Shown here one piece after another: positions 34,127 through 43,884 of a DNA stretch of 64,000 bases. Source of the stretch: Peribacillus huizhouensis (GTDB lineage Bacteria > Bacillota > Bacilli > Bacillales > DSM-1321). Made by a program: the position numbers and the translations under genes. Each line of letters starts with the position of its first letter. The stretch's first letter is position 1. Under the pieces are notes generated by a model. That model made no database searches and was not told the origin of the DNA. It saw only the letters and a list, made by a program, of their open reading frames with translations. The stretch lies in contig NZ_JACJHX010000001.1 of the NCBI RefSeq assembly GCF_014138605.1, positions 372,001 through 436,000 on the forward strand, given 5' to 3'.

Positions 34127-34942
34127 TTATTGATCTGTGTAATCTGCTCCAAGCCATTTTGTGCTTAATTCCTTTAATATTCCATCAGCTTTGATGTCTT
34201 TTAACGCTCTATCGATTGCTTCTTTCAAATCTGATTCATCTTTTCGTAACATGAAATAAACTTTTGAATTCGAAAGCACATCACCGACCACTTTTTGCTC
34301 GGCATCTGCTTGTTCATTTTGAAAATCAACCGCAAATGGAGTACTTATTGTTGCATCAGCACGACCATTTTTAATTTGTGTGATTGTATCAGTACTTCCA
34401 CTTCCACTGTAGACAATTTCAATTTCATTGCCATGTTCTTTGTTATATTTATCAAGCAATACTGCTGAGTTGCTCGTAGCACTTACAATCGCTTTCTTTC
34501 CCTTTAAATCTTCAATAGATTTAATCGATTGATTATCTTTGTGTACGACTACTTGTAGGGGGAAAACATTATATGGCTCATCGTTAAATAAGAATTTCTG
34601 CTGTCTTTCTTCATTTACTTCCATTTGATGCGCGATAAAATCAATTTTGTTCGTTTCTAGACTTAATAATAGAGATGAAAATTCCATCGTTTTGAATTCA
34701 AATTCATAATCAGAAAGCCGTTTATCGATTTCTTTTACAAGTTCTACATCATACCCTGTCAGCTTACCATCATCATCTATGAAGCAAATATTAGGAAATT
34801 GTGTACCTGTTCCAACGATTATTTTTTTCACCTTTGGATCAGAACTTTTTGCTGTACTCTCAGATTGAACACTGTTTGAATCACAGCCTGTCATCAGAAC
34901 AACTAGTAGCACTCCTAATAAAACAAATAATCGTTTTTTCAT
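34127..34942 (-). CDS. tcyK: Amino-acid/cystine-type substrate-binding lipoprotein
   Basis: A 271-residue family-3 binding protein with a signal peptide and lipobox LMTGC (Cys20), followed by a Ser/Lys linker. GTGTQFPNICFIDDDGKLTGYDVELVKEI is the classic start of the fold, and SIEDLKGKKAIVSATSNSAV the hinge part. It delivers cystine or S-substituted cysteines to the TcyL-M-N transporter (inference from the operon). The 200 bases before it contain an R3 repeat inserted within the operon. Confidence 0.85.
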   Translation of the reverse strand: MKKRLFVLLGVLLVVLMTGCDSNSVQSESTAKSSDPKVKKIIVGTGTQFPNICFIDDDGKLTGYDVELVKEIDKRLSDYEFEFKTMEFSSLLLSLETNKIDFIAHQMEVNEERQQKFLFNDEPYNVFPLQVVVHKDNQSIKSIEDLKGKKAIVSATSNSAVLLDKYNKEHGNEIEIVYSGSGSTDTITQIKNGRADATISTPFAVDFQNEQADAEQKVVGDVLSNSKVYFMLRKDESDLKEAIDRALKDIKADGILKELSTKWLGADYTDQ

Positions 34943-34974
34943 CTCTCAAACTCCTTTGTCTTTAACAATTTATT

Positions 34975-35118
34975 AGGCTGTATTCGTATGCTTTTTTGCT
35001 TTTAAATTATATTTACACTACTATCCCGAGTTGATTTCCGTTCAGGTACTCGCACCTTCCACTACAATTAATATCTGCTCAAATTTGCTACTTGCTAAAA
35101 ACAACAATCTTCACAAAA
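34975..35118 (+). repeat. R3 repeat copy inside the sulfur operon
   Basis: Starts AGGCTGTATTCGTATGC, contains ATTTACACTACTATC, GTTGATTTCCGTTCAGG and TTGCTACTTGCTAAAAACAA, and ends at CACAAAAAAATCTA. The same blocks occur at 54625 and 57580, and in reverse at 52108. Confidence 0.75.
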
Positions 35119-35146
35119 AAATCTATTTATTAACAGACTCTCCAGA

Positions 35147-35677
35147 TTAATTCGCTGCTCGAACATCTTCTTGTTTTTCCGTTTTATTATCTTTGTACTC
35201 AGCTAACAAGCTTTTCCTCATGAATACACCAATTTGCCCGTCTCCATGATTTGTTTCGAAAATTTGTTCATATCCTCTTCGTTCATACATCGAAACAAGC
35301 CATGGATGTCTCGGTGATGTCCCCAGGCCAACCGCCGACTGATTCAGCTGATCACGAATAACCACTTCTTCTACCCAATCCAAGATTTTCTTCCCGTAGC
35401 CAAATCCTTTATAATTAGGATCAACAGCAAACCACCAAACACAGGTTAAATCAGGAACTTCAGCAAATGTTCTTACCGTAACTGTAGCTATGATGATTCC
35501 ATCCTTTTCTAATACATAGCAAGAAAAGTCCGTGATATTTTTTTTAACTAACTCAATATCCGCTGTTGCTGCAGGCCACTTTATATCCAGCTTTCGAATC
35601 GGTTTGTACGCTCTCAAAGTTACATGCAATAATCTTTCTGCATCATCTAAAGTTGCCAAACGAATAATTTCCGTCAT
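35147..35677 (-). CDS. GNAT N-acetyltransferase, YtmI type
   Basis: A 176-residue acetyltransferase with VWWFAVDPNYKGFGYGKKILDWVEE as the acetyl-CoA loop, and YERRGYEQI near the end. In B. subtilis the equivalent YtmI (and SnaA/SnaB-type enzymes) acetylates S-substituted cysteines before oxidative cleavage. ATG 35677 is preferred over 35686 because AAAGG lies 9 bases before it. The C-terminal 20 residues are charged and probably disordered. Confidence 0.85.
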   Translation of the reverse strand: MTEIIRLATLDDAERLLHVTLRAYKPIRKLDIKWPAATADIELVKKNITDFSCYVLEKDGIIIATVTVRTFAEVPDLTCVWWFAVDPNYKGFGYGKKILDWVEEVVIRDQLNQSAVGLGTSPRHPWLVSMYERRGYEQIFETNHGDGQIGVFMRKSLLAEYKDNKTEKQEDVRAAN

Positions 35678-35695
35678 ATGATTCATCCTTTCTAA

Positions 35696-37033
35696 TTACG
35701 CATTATTTATTACCTCGTCTCTTTCATACCGATTCCGAGGGATTTTCAATCCTAAGTTTCCTCTTAACGTATCACTCTCATACTCAGTTCTGAACAAGCC
35801 ACGTTTCTGTAGAATCGGCAGTACATGTTCAACAAAATCAGTTAATCCGTCAGGTAAAACAGGACCACTTAACATAAAACCATCCGCCGCACCCGCTTCG
35901 AACCATGTTTGAATTAGATCTGCGATTTTTTCTGGTGTTCCGATAAAGCTTGTTTTTGGAGAAGTAACACGCAAAGCAACTTCCCTTAATGTTAAATGTT
36001 CTTGTTTCGCCATTTCTTTAATTCGATCTGTTGTGCTTTGAAAACTATTCTTTCCGATATCCCCAAGCTCTGGGAATGGTTCGTCTAGCGAATATTGCCT
36101 AAAATCAAAATGGTCGAAATACCGTTCTAAATAATTAAGCGCATCGTCTATTGAAATAAGATTGGCAATTTCCAAATATTTTTGATAAGCTTCTTCATCC
36201 GTTTTCCCAATGATTGGCGAGATTCCTGGGAAAATTAATATCTCATCAGGCGAGCGTCCGTTCGCCATGGCTCTTGCTTTAACGTCTCGATAAAACTCTA
36301 CCGCTTGCTCAATTGATTCGTGCGCAGTGAATACAGCATCAGCCTCTCTCGCAGCTAAATCTTTACCGGGTTCAGATGATCCTGCCTGAAAAATAACAGG
36401 CTGCCCTTGCTTAGATCGTGAAATGTTTAATGGACCATCAACAGAAAAATATTTCCCTTTATGATGTAATCGATGCATTTTTTCAGGCTCGAAGAACACC
36501 CCTGTTTCTCTATTACGAATAAAGGCATCATCTTCCCAAGAATCCCAAAGTCCTTTTGTTACCTCAAGAAATTCAGTAGCAATTAAATATCGCTCCCCAT
36601 GTGCTGGGTGCTCGCCTTTTCCATAATTAAGTGCTGAACCTTCTAATGGTGAAGTTACTGCATTCCAGCCAGCTCGGCCATCGCTTAATATATCTAAAGA
36701 AGCAAACTGACGGGCCACTGTGAATGGCTCACTATAGGAAGTGGAAAGTGTTCCAACTAAACCAATTTTCGAACTGACCGCAGCTAGTGCAGATAATATT
36801 GTCAGCGGCTCGAATCGATTTAGAAAATGTGGCAGTGACTTTTCATGAATGTATAATCCATCTGCGACAAAAGCCAAATCCAACTTAGCTGCCTCTGCCT
36901 TTTCAAGTAGTTGTTTATAAAATTTGAAATTCACACTTGCATCGATAGTTGCATTTGGATGTCTCCACGAAGCCATATGCCCCCCTGCTCCATGGAGCAT
37001 AACACCTAATTTAAGCTGTCTTTTTTTAGTCAA
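35696..37033 (-). CDS. ytnJ: FMN-dependent monooxygenase, YtnJ/NtaA type
   Basis: A 445-residue member of the NtaA/SnaA/DszA branch of the luciferase-like monooxygenases, which use reduced flavin to cleave C-S or C-N bonds. It begins [21 protein letters not shown], the family's opening, and carries [35 protein letters not shown] and [13 protein letters not shown]. Its length is close to B. subtilis YtnJ. It starts at TTG after GGGGGT. It probably oxidises N-acetylated S-alkyl-cysteines brought in by the Tcy transporter. Confidence 0.87.
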   Translation of the reverse strand: MTKKRQLKLGVMLHGAGGHMASWRHPNATIDASVNFKFYKQLLEKAEAAKLDLAFVADGLYIHEKSLPHFLNRFEPLTILSALAAVSSKIGLVGTLSTSYSEPFTVARQFASLDILSDGRAGWNAVTSPLEGSALNYGKGEHPAHGERYLIATEFLEVTKGLWDSWEDDAFIRNRETGVFFEPEKMHRLHHKGKYFSVDGPLNISRSKQGQPVIFQAGSSEPGKDLAAREADAVFTAHESIEQAVEFYRDVKARAMANGRSPDEILIFPGISPIIGKTDEEAYQKYLEIANLISIDDALNYLERYFDHFDFRQYSLDEPFPELGDIGKNSFQSTTDRIKEMAKQEHLTLREVALRVTSPKTSFIGTPEKIADLIQTWFEAGAADGFMLSGPVLPDGLTDFVEHVLPILQKRGLFRTEYESDTLRGNLGLKIPRNRYERDEVINNA

Positions 37034-37047
37034 AGAGCTTACCCCCT

Positions 37048-38052
37048 TTAGTTTTGAACTGTAATATCGGAAAATGCTTCTTTAAGCAATACAATTGATT
37101 CTAAACGTTTTTCAAAATTGGCAACTGGTGTCACAATCATAATTTCGTCCGGATTATAAGTCTCCTGAATATCAAAAAGCTTCTTACGAATTGTTTCCTT
37201 CGATCCATACAGGATATTGGCTTCTTGAACACTTATTGTACACTCCTCTTTTGATTGTTGAACAAATTGCTCAGCATGTTCACGGCTAGTAAACGTCAAC
37301 GATTTCCCATTTGCAAAATGAATCTTCACTACTTCCATCGACTTGATAAGAGATTGTGCAACCTCATCGGTTTCAGCTACTACAACGGATAAGGCAAGAA
37401 TAAAAGTTGGTGGAAAGTCTCCATTCCAATGAGTTCGATACTCTGTAATAGCATCTATTAATAAAGAATCACCACTATTAAAGAAATGAGCAAATACATA
37501 TGATAATTTAGATTCAGCAGCTAGTTGTGCACTAGCACCACTTGCTCCCAATAAAAATAAATCTGCCGGCCTTTTAACTGCGGGAACTGCTCTTAATTCA
37601 GTTCGCTCATTTTCCTCTCGCAACTCATTACTTATGAATCGATTTAAACCTTGAAGTTTTTCTTCAAAACTGAGAGTTGAGTCCCCCTGCTGTAATGCTT
37701 CCGTTGAATTAGGTAGCCCACCTGGACCTTTTCCCACACCTAAATCTACTCTTCCAGGTGCTAAAGCGGCTAAAACATTAAATGTTTCAGCTACTTTATA
37801 AGGGCTGTAATGCTGAAGCATCACACCTCCTGAACCAATTCGAATGGTATTAGTCCTTGCTAATAAGTAGGATACTAACACCTCTGGTGCTGAGCCTGCC
37901 ACCAAATCAGAATTATGATGTTCTGATACCCAGAACCGATAATACCCAAGCTGCTCTGCTTTTTGAGCTAGCTTCACTGTATCGCGTAGCGCAATCTCTG
38001 CCCCACCGTCTTCAATTGGACTTTGATCTAAAATACTTAATTTTACGTTCAA
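37048..38052 (-). CDS. ytmO: Luciferase-like flavin monooxygenase, YtmO type
   Basis: A 334-residue luciferase-like monooxygenase, the same length as B. subtilis Ytm[53 protein letters not shown] and [11 protein letters not shown] are visible family blocks. It is the first gene of the operon, and translation starts at TTG after AGGAGG. It probably shares the sulfur-substrate pathway with YtnJ. Confidence 0.87.
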   Translation of the reverse strand: MNVKLSILDQSPIEDGGAEIALRDTVKLAQKAEQLGYYRFWVSEHHNSDLVAGSAPEVLVSYLLARTNTIRIGSGGVMLQHYSPYKVAETFNVLAALAPGRVDLGVGKGPGGLPNSTEALQQGDSTLSFEEKLQGLNRFISNELREENERTELRAVPAVKRPADLFLLGASGASAQLAAESKLSYVFAHFFNSGDSLLIDAITEYRTHWNGDFPPTFILALSVVVAETDEVAQSLIKSMEVVKIHFANGKSLTFTSREHAEQFVQQSKEECTISVQEANILYGSKETIRKKLFDIQETYNPDEIMIVTPVANFEKRLESIVLLKEAFSDITVQN

Positions 38053-38077
38053 TTTATGATCCTCCTTCTAAAAAACG

Positions 38078-38120
38078 AAAAGGCACCCTCTATTCATCAA
38101 AATGGATAGAGGGTGCCTTT
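38078..38120 (-). terminator. Leader terminator (possible attenuator) of the ytmO operon
   Basis: On the minus strand AAAGGCACCCTCTATCC pairs with a partner ending AGAGGGTGCCTTT, followed by TCGTTTTTT. It lies between the promoter and ytmO. A GGCGCC upstream (38132-38137) could pair with the terminator's GGTGCC arm as an antiterminator. Confidence 0.7.
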
Positions 38121-38192
38121 AGTTGACTAATCGGCGCCTTTTGCTAAAATATATAATTCTTATCTGTAAACTTGGTTTTAATATTAATACCT

Positions 38193-38221
38193 AATATAAT
38201 GCAGGATTATTCCCTTGTCAA
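38193..38221 (-). promoter_or_regulatory. Sigma-A promoter of the ytmO operon
   Basis: On the minus strand TTGACA (38216-38221), a 17-base spacer, then TATATT (38193-38198). Transcription would begin near 38186, leaving a leader of about 130 bases. Confidence 0.85.
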
Positions 38222-38412
38222 TATAAAATTATTAATTTTCTGAATAAATTATTTTCTCCCCTTTATCAATTTATCACTTTACCAAACTAAATTATTTAAG
38301 TATAATTTTGATATAGAACGATATTGATAAGAATAGAATATGAATCAAAGATCACTACATGTGATTTTCACTATAACTTCAAGAATCATTAACAGCAGAG
38401 AGGTCGTTTGGT

Positions 38413-39804
38413 ATGAATCAAAAAAAATGGGGACTTTTTATCATAACAGCTTTTGTAATTGGAAATATGGTAGGTGGAGGAATCTTCATGCTTCCTGCCA
38501 ATCTAGCACAAGTATCAAGTGCACTCGGAGCAACACTGGCTTGGGGAATTACTGGAATTGGAGTATTGATGATTGCGCTTGTGTTTGGGAATTTAGCCAT
38601 CAGGAAGCCTAATCTTAAGGCCGGGCCTCAAAGCTATGCGCAAGCTATTTTTTCTTCTCCTAGTAAAGGAAGAGTTGCTGGCTATAGTATGGCTTGGGGG
38701 TATTGGGCGGCTAACTGGGCGGCAACAGCTTCAGTAATCATTGCATTTGCAGGTTACTTGTCTACCTTCTTTCCGGTTTTACAAAGTACCAAAATTATTT
38801 ACTCTACAGCTAGTTTTAACCTTGAACTCGGGAAAACGTTAACGTTTGTCATATGCTCATTGGTCCTTTGGGGCATCCATACAATAACAGTTAGCAGCTA
38901 TAACGGAGCAGGGAAAATAAATTTCATTGCCACGCTTACAAAAGTAATTGGCTTTGCCTTTTTTATCTTTATCACTCTCTTTATCTTTGATTCGAGCAAC
39001 CTATCGAGCGGTGGTGAATTCCAAGATTCAAAAGGAACGGTTCTATCATTAGGAAGTCAAATTAACGCAGCCGCCATCTCCACTCTTTGGGCCTTCATTG
39101 GTGTTGAAGCTGCAGTTATGCTTTCTAATCGGGCAAAATCACAAAGGGATGTAAAGACAGCAACGATACTAGGACTTATTATTGCAGTTGCGATTTATAT
39201 CGGAATTACGCTTTTAACAATGGGCGCACTCCCTCAAGATGCATTGCGTGAATCTTCCCGTCCACTTGTTGATGCACTATCCGGAGCAATTGGGAATGAA
39301 GGTGTCTATTTAATGGCGGCACTTGCCATCATTTCCCTACTAGGATCTACGATCGGATGGGTTATGGTAAGTTCTGAAGTGCCTTACCAAGCTGCCAAAG
39401 TTGATTTGTTTCCAGCTTTCTTTGCTAAAACTAATAAAAAAGGGAGCCCTGTTCGGTCATTAACTGTCACAAATTTATTAACTCAGTTGTTCTTATTTTC
39501 AACTATTTCAGGTACCATTACCGAAGCATATAGTTTCGCGATGGTTGTAGCAACACTTGCTTATTTAATTCCTTATCTAGTTTCAGCCATTTATCAATTG
39601 AAACTAGTCATTACTGGGGAAACTTATGATATCATCAAAGGTTCAAGAGTTCGCGATGGAATAATCACTGCCTTCGCCTTAGTATATTCCATATGGGTGA
39701 TTAAAACAGGAACAGCAGATATGATCACATTTATGTTGGGAATTGGCTTGTTTGTCATAGGTTTACTGCTTTATCCATTCGTCATGAAAAAGCGAGCCAT
39801 TTAA
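38413..39804 (+). CDS. APC family amino-acid permease / antiporter
   Basis: A 463-residue membrane protein with about 12 helices. The first helix has the family's unwound segment GNMVGGGIFMLPANLAQ, followed by QSYAQAIF and the later SNRAKSQRDVKTATILG. This is the pattern of basic amino-acid/ornithine-type antiporters (ArcD/YdgI relatives), but the substrate is not certain. It is divergent from the sulfur operon and ends in a terminator. The start codon is preceded by AGAGAGG-like purines. Confidence 0.88.
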   Translation: MNQKKWGLFIITAFVIGNMVGGGIFMLPANLAQVSSALGATLAWGITGIGVLMIALVFGNLAIRKPNLKAGPQSYAQAIFSSPSKGRVAGYSMAWGYWAANWAATASVIIAFAGYLSTFFPVLQSTKIIYSTASFNLELGKTLTFVICSLVLWGIHTITVSSYNGAGKINFIATLTKVIGFAFFIFITLFIFDSSNLSSGGEFQDSKGTVLSLGSQINAAAISTLWAFIGVEAAVMLSNRAKSQRDVKTATILGLIIAVAIYIGITLLTMGALPQDALRESSRPLVDALSGAIGNEGVYLMAALAIISLLGSTIGWVMVSSEVPYQAAKVDLFPAFFAKTNKKGSPVRSLTVTNLLTQLFLFSTISGTITEAYSFAMVVATLAYLIPYLVSAIYQLKLVITGETYDIIKGSRVRDGIITAFALVYSIWVIKTGTADMITFMLGIGLFVIGLLLYPFVMKKRAI

Positions 39805-39809
39805 TTTTG

Positions 39810-39839
39810 AGGTTGCCCTTTGGGTCAACCTCTTTTTTC
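39810..39839 (+). terminator. Terminator of the APC permease gene
   Basis: GAGGTTG and CAACCTC stem, followed by TTTTTT. Confidence 0.9.
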
Positions 39840-39939
39840 ATAACACAATTAATTGAAGCTGGAGCCATAAACCTTGTTTTCGCATTTTTCCATAAATCCG
39901 GTTATCTTTTTAATATTTGAAAAGACGGTGAGATGAGTT

Positions 39940-40078
39940 ATTGCGTAAATTCGACTCCAGCGCGCAAATTGCAATTCTCGCTCGAAAAGTGCTGATTCCG
40001 GCGCGCAAACCGACGAAACTGGCGCGAATAGTAGTCGATCTGGCACGCAAATTTCATTTCCGGCTCGTAATAAACTTA
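39940..40078 (+). repeat. Degenerate 21-base tandem repeats
   Basis: Six imperfect units built on C[C/T]GGCGCGCAAA followed by about nine variable bases. The tract is much richer in GC than its flanks. It stays open in one plus-strand frame as a repeated ARK-type heptad, but lacks a ribosome binding site. Confidence 0.65.
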
Positions 40079-40239
40079 GATAGGAAATTTAGCTTAAATT
40101 CATTGTATATATTCCCACGGTTAACTACATTTTTTCACGTATTATCTATTAATTTTCCTACCTTAATGAATATTCCTAAATGATTCTGTTAAAACTTAGC
40201 CCCTCTTGCTTAGATCGGCCGATTTCCAACATCATCAAA

Positions 40240-40271
40240 AAATCCAACACCATTTAGCGGCTGTTGGATTT
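40240..40271 (-). terminator. Terminator of the adenine deaminase operon
   Basis: On the minus strand AAATCCAACA and TGTTGGATTT form a perfect 10-pair stem, followed by TTTGATG. Confidence 0.88.
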
Positions 40272-40278
40272 TTATTAC

Positions 40279-42000
40279 TTATTGATTAATCACAAGTGGA
40301 ACAAATTTCCCTTCATTGACTGAAATCAAACCACGATCTGTTATTTTTATAGCTGGGCTTACAGGTAGTGATAAGGTGCTTATAGACATGATGACATTAT
40401 AATGCTTATAACCTAATGATTTCAGAGTAAGCGTTAGATGATCCACCTGCTCAGCAAGGATTTCTAATGGCTCCTCAGAAAGTATTCCACCAACTGGAAG
40501 CGGTACTCTTGATAAAACTTCACCATTCTCAACACAACAAATCCCACCTTGGCTACGGATTACTTCATTTGCTGCAAGGACCATATCTTCTACGTTATGA
40601 CCGATAACTAATAAATTATGATTATCGTGAGAATAGGTTGTAGCGATCGCCCCTCGCTTAATGATGTCTCCGCTTATCAAACCATGTGCTCGGTTTCCAT
40701 TTTTCCCATAACGCTCAAACGTTGCAATTAATCCATACTCACTTCTCTCCCAATCGAGCTTCCGATCGAAAATGGATAGAGTATCATGAATTTCTTTTGT
40801 AAAAGTAGAACCGTCATTCACTTCGATTATCCGACAAGGATAACTACCATCTTCTAATTCCAACGGTACTTCAAAATCTTTCGCAGTTAACTCATTAAGC
40901 ACGATACTGCGATAAAAGCTTTCCGGGAAGCACTTTTCACTTACCGTTTGCTGATAAGGTTGTTTATAGTGATAAACTTGTTCTCCATCTTTATAAACTT
41001 CTTCTATAGTAAACGATTCAAGATCTGAAACTAATAAAAAGTCGGCAATTTTTCCTGCTGCAATGATTCCTCGATCATGCATCTGCATTCTTTTCGCTGG
41101 CGTATACGTACATGCATAGATGGCTTGCTCTGGAGTCATGCCCATTTGAATTGCTTTCTTTAATAAATGATTCAATTGACCGTATTTCTGAAAATAATCC
41201 GGCATCACATCATCGGTTACAAAGCAAAAATGCTCAGCTACCGCTGTATTCGTTAAGAATTCAATGATTTCTTGCGTCATAGACTTTTCTTGAATTTCTA
41301 AAAACATCCCAGCTGCAATTCGTTGCTGCATCCCTTCAATCGTTTGATGGGTATGATCTGAATTAACACCTGCAACGATCATTTGCTGCAATTCCAAATC
41401 AAGTAGTTTAGGGACATGACCTTCGATAATTAAGTCAGGATAATTTGTTTTGATATGATTCAAAATCTGATTCGTTTTACATTTCGGGTCAGTAATCACA
41501 TCATAAAAATTCATAATTTCACCTAAACACTTCATTTCACCCGTTTGCAACAATTCATCGATATCTTCAATTTCGATACTGCCACCTGTTGTCTCCATCG
41601 TTGTCGCTGGTACTGAACTTGGGATGGCATAGAACATATCTGCTACACAGTTACGACTAGCTTTCATCATTTCCTTCACACCAGAGACACCAAAGACATT
41701 CGCCATTTCATGCGGTTCTGGTACAATCGTTGTTACCCCATTTTTGATGATTCCATAAGAGAAGGTAGCTGGTGTAACCATCGTGCTTTCGATGTGCAAA
41801 TGAATATCGATTAAACCTGGAATGATATATTTTTCTTTAGCATCCATGACTTTGTCAGTAGAAAAAAATTCTTGGCCTCGTTCACCAATATAATAGAATT
41901 TCCCTTCGACTATCGCTACATTACTTGGCATGAATTTTTTTAAATAACTATTATAAACGTTGGCATTCGTAATTAGCATATCTATTTTCAACCAGTTCAC
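40279..42000 (-). CDS. ade: Adenine deaminase
   Basis: A 573-residue metal-dependent amidohydrolase of the adenine deaminase family that converts adenine to hypoxanthine and ammonia. The metal HxH is in IPGLIDIHLHIEST, with EGHVPKLLDLELQQM and FVTDDVMPDY later, and the C-terminal adenine deaminase domain contains SHDNHNLLVIG. It is the last gene of an operon with a nucleoside hydrolase and an ABC importer. It would act on adenine released by the hydrolase. The start at 42000 lies 8 bases after the ATPase stop codon. Confidence 0.92.
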   Translation of the reverse strand: MNWLKIDMLITNANVYNSYLKKFMPSNVAIVEGKFYYIGERGQEFFSTDKVMDAKEKYIIPGLIDIHLHIESTMVTPATFSYGIIKNGVTTIVPEPHEMANVFGVSGVKEMMKASRNCVADMFYAIPSSVPATTMETTGGSIEIEDIDELLQTGEMKCLGEIMNFYDVITDPKCKTNQILNHIKTNYPDLIIEGHVPKLLDLELQQMIVAGVNSDHTHQTIEGMQQRIAAGMFLEIQEKSMTQEIIEFLTNTAVAEHFCFVTDDVMPDYFQKYGQLNHLLKKAIQMGMTPEQAIYACTYTPAKRMQMHDRGIIAAGKIADFLLVSDLESFTIEEVYKDGEQVYHYKQPYQQTVSEKCFPESFYRSIVLNELTAKDFEVPLELEDGSYPCRIIEVNDGSTFTKEIHDTLSIFDRKLDWERSEYGLIATFERYGKNGNRAHGLISGDIIKRGAIATTYSHDNHNLLVIGHNVEDMVLAANEVIRSQGGICCVENGEVLSRVPLPVGGILSEEPLEILAEQVDHLTLTLKSLGYKHYNVIMSISTLSLPVSPAIKITDRGLISVNEGKFVPLVINQ

Positions 42001-42008
42001 CCCCTGTC

Positions 42009-43073
42009 TTATTTAACAAGTACCATATTGTTCGCTGGAAATTCGAGAATAACTTCCTCGCCAACTTGATAAGGTACAAGCAATTCTTGATTGATTGTAA
42101 AATCCCCAATTGGCGTTTCAACAATAAATTGATAGCTTCTTCCTAAATACGTTCTAATCTTCACTTTTCCAGGCAGTTCATTTTTTCCTGCAGTTACAGA
42201 TTCTTTTAAAGGACGAATCACTATATTATCAGGACGAATTGCACCGGTTTTCCCGTCCGTACTTGTATTTGCTTTATTTTTTTGAACGATAAATGTAAAG
42301 CCTGACTTTGTTAGTTCTATTTCATTTTCATGTATTTTTTGGTCTTCGAAATCAATAAAGTTTTTAAAACCGATAAAGTCTGCGACAAATTTCGTCTTCG
42401 GATAATTATAGATCGTAGCTGGGTCACTTAATTGTTCAATAATTCCTTTATTCATGATTGCCACTTGATCTGAGATCGCGAAACATTCCTCTTGGTCATG
42501 AGATACGTAAACCGTTGTGATGCCAAGCTCTTGCTGAATACGGCGAATTTCAATCCGCATATTTTCACGGAGATTGGCATCAAGATTACTAAGTGGCTCA
42601 TCGAAAAGCAATAAATCTGGTTCAATGACAAGTGCTCTTGCGATAGCAACACGCTGTCTCTGACCACCTGAAAGTTCTTTCGGATAACGTTTTTCAAATC
42701 CGCTAAGATTGACTATTTCTAACACGCTTGCTACTTTTTTTTCTATTTCACTTTTGGAAGCCTTTCTAAGTCGAAGTCCGAAAGCTACGTTATCGAAAAT
42801 TGTTAAATGAGGAAATAGTGCATAGTTTTGAAAGACAAAGCCAAAATTTCGTTTGTTAACCGGCACTTTTGTATAATCCTTACCTTTATATAAGAACTTG
42901 CCATTATTTGATTCAAGGAAACCAGCAATTAATCGAAGGGTTGTCGTTTTTCCGCAGCCACTTGGCCCAAGTAAAGAAATAAACTTTCCTTCTTCAATTT
43001 CTAAATTAAAATCTTGCAAAATATTTTGTTTATTGTATGCAACTGATATGTTTTCTAAAGTGAATAAAGCCAT
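42009..43073 (-). CDS. ABC transporter ATPase, PotA-like
   Basis: A 354-residue ATPase with Walker A GPSGCGKTT, Q-loop FVFQNYALFPHL, signature LSGGQRQR, Walker B LLLFDEPLSNLDANLR, and a C-terminal TOBE-type domain (about 240-354). This is the CUT1/PotA class rather than the purine BMP-family (RbsA-like) class. It energises the permease pair encoded just upstream. Confidence 0.9.
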   Translation of the reverse strand: MALFTLENISVAYNKQNILQDFNLEIEEGKFISLLGPSGCGKTTTLRLIAGFLESNNGKFLYKGKDYTKVPVNKRNFGFVFQNYALFPHLTIFDNVAFGLRLRKASKSEIEKKVASVLEIVNLSGFEKRYPKELSGGQRQRVAIARALVIEPDLLLFDEPLSNLDANLRENMRIEIRRIQQELGITTVYVSHDQEECFAISDQVAIMNKGIIEQLSDPATIYNYPKTKFVADFIGFKNFIDFEDQKIHENEIELTKSGFTFIVQKNKANTSTDGKTGAIRPDNIVIRPLKESVTAGKNELPGKVKIRTYLGRSYQFIVETPIGDFTINQELLVPYQVGEEVILEFPANNMVLVK

Positions 43074-43089
43074 TGACTTGATGCCCCCG

Positions 43090-43878
43090 TTATCGTTTAG
43101 TGAAATAAGATAAGCCCATTAACCGCTCAACAATGAACATAAAGAACGCCGTAATAATCATCAGCAGTACCGATATTGCTGCAACTGTTGGATCAAAGTA
43201 CGTTTCAACATATGTTAGCATTTGTATCGGAAATGTACTGACCCCTGGTCCAGTCATGAACACGGAAATATCAACATTATTGAATGATTCTAGAAACGCA
43301 ATCATAACTGCCGCGATAATTCCTGACTTAATATTAGGCAGAACAACCTGAATGAATGTCCCAATCTTGCTTGCACCCAAGCTATGTGCTGCTTCTTCAA
43401 TAGAGAAATCGAAGGTCGACAAACTTGATGATACTACGCGGATAACAAATGGAAGCATAATAATTGTATGACCGATAAATAAACCTGCATAAATCGGTAA
43501 TTGGTAGGTTGTAACAATATAACGCAAAAACGTAAATCCTAAAACGATACCTGGAATCAAAATCGGTGAAATAAAGACAGCATTCAAGACGGCTTTACCT
43601 TTAAAATTAAATCTGGATAATGCATAAGCAGCTGGAACTCCAAGTAATAACGCTAAAAGATTTCCTGCTAATGAGACAATAATGGATGTCTTAAAAGTTG
43701 TTAAAAACATACTTACTTTAAAAATATTTTCATACCATTTAAACGAAAAAGTCTCGATAGGAAATTTCAGAACACTTCCGCCTTCAAAAGATGTAACGGA
43801 AATGATGAGCAAAGGCCCTAGTAAAAAAACAAATACAAGGAACGTAAAAACAGCCAGTCCTCGGTTTTTTTCCTTCAT
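43090..43878 (-). CDS. ABC transporter permease, PotC-like
   Basis: A 262-residue permease with six helices and the EAA loop EEAAHSLGASKIGTFIQVVLP. It pairs with the preceding PotB-like subunit. It lies 6 bases from that gene. Confidence 0.88.
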   Translation of the reverse strand: MKEKNRGLAVFTFLVFVFLLGPLLIISVTSFEGGSVLKFPIETFSFKWYENIFKVSMFLTTFKTSIIVSLAGNLLALLLGVPAAYALSRFNFKGKAVLNAVFISPILIPGIVLGFTFLRYIVTTYQLPIYAGLFIGHTIIMLPFVIRVVSSSLSTFDFSIEEAAHSLGASKIGTFIQVVLPNIKSGIIAAVMIAFLESFNNVDISVFMTGPGVSTFPIQMLTYVETYFDPTVAAISVLLMIITAFFMFIVERLMGLSYFTKR

Positions 43879-43884
43879 ACAACT

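Noticed and set aside
39941..40183. 80-codon plus-strand frame with ARK-type heptads
   Set aside because: It follows the 21-base tandem repeat and has no ribosome binding site; more likely a by-product of the repeat.
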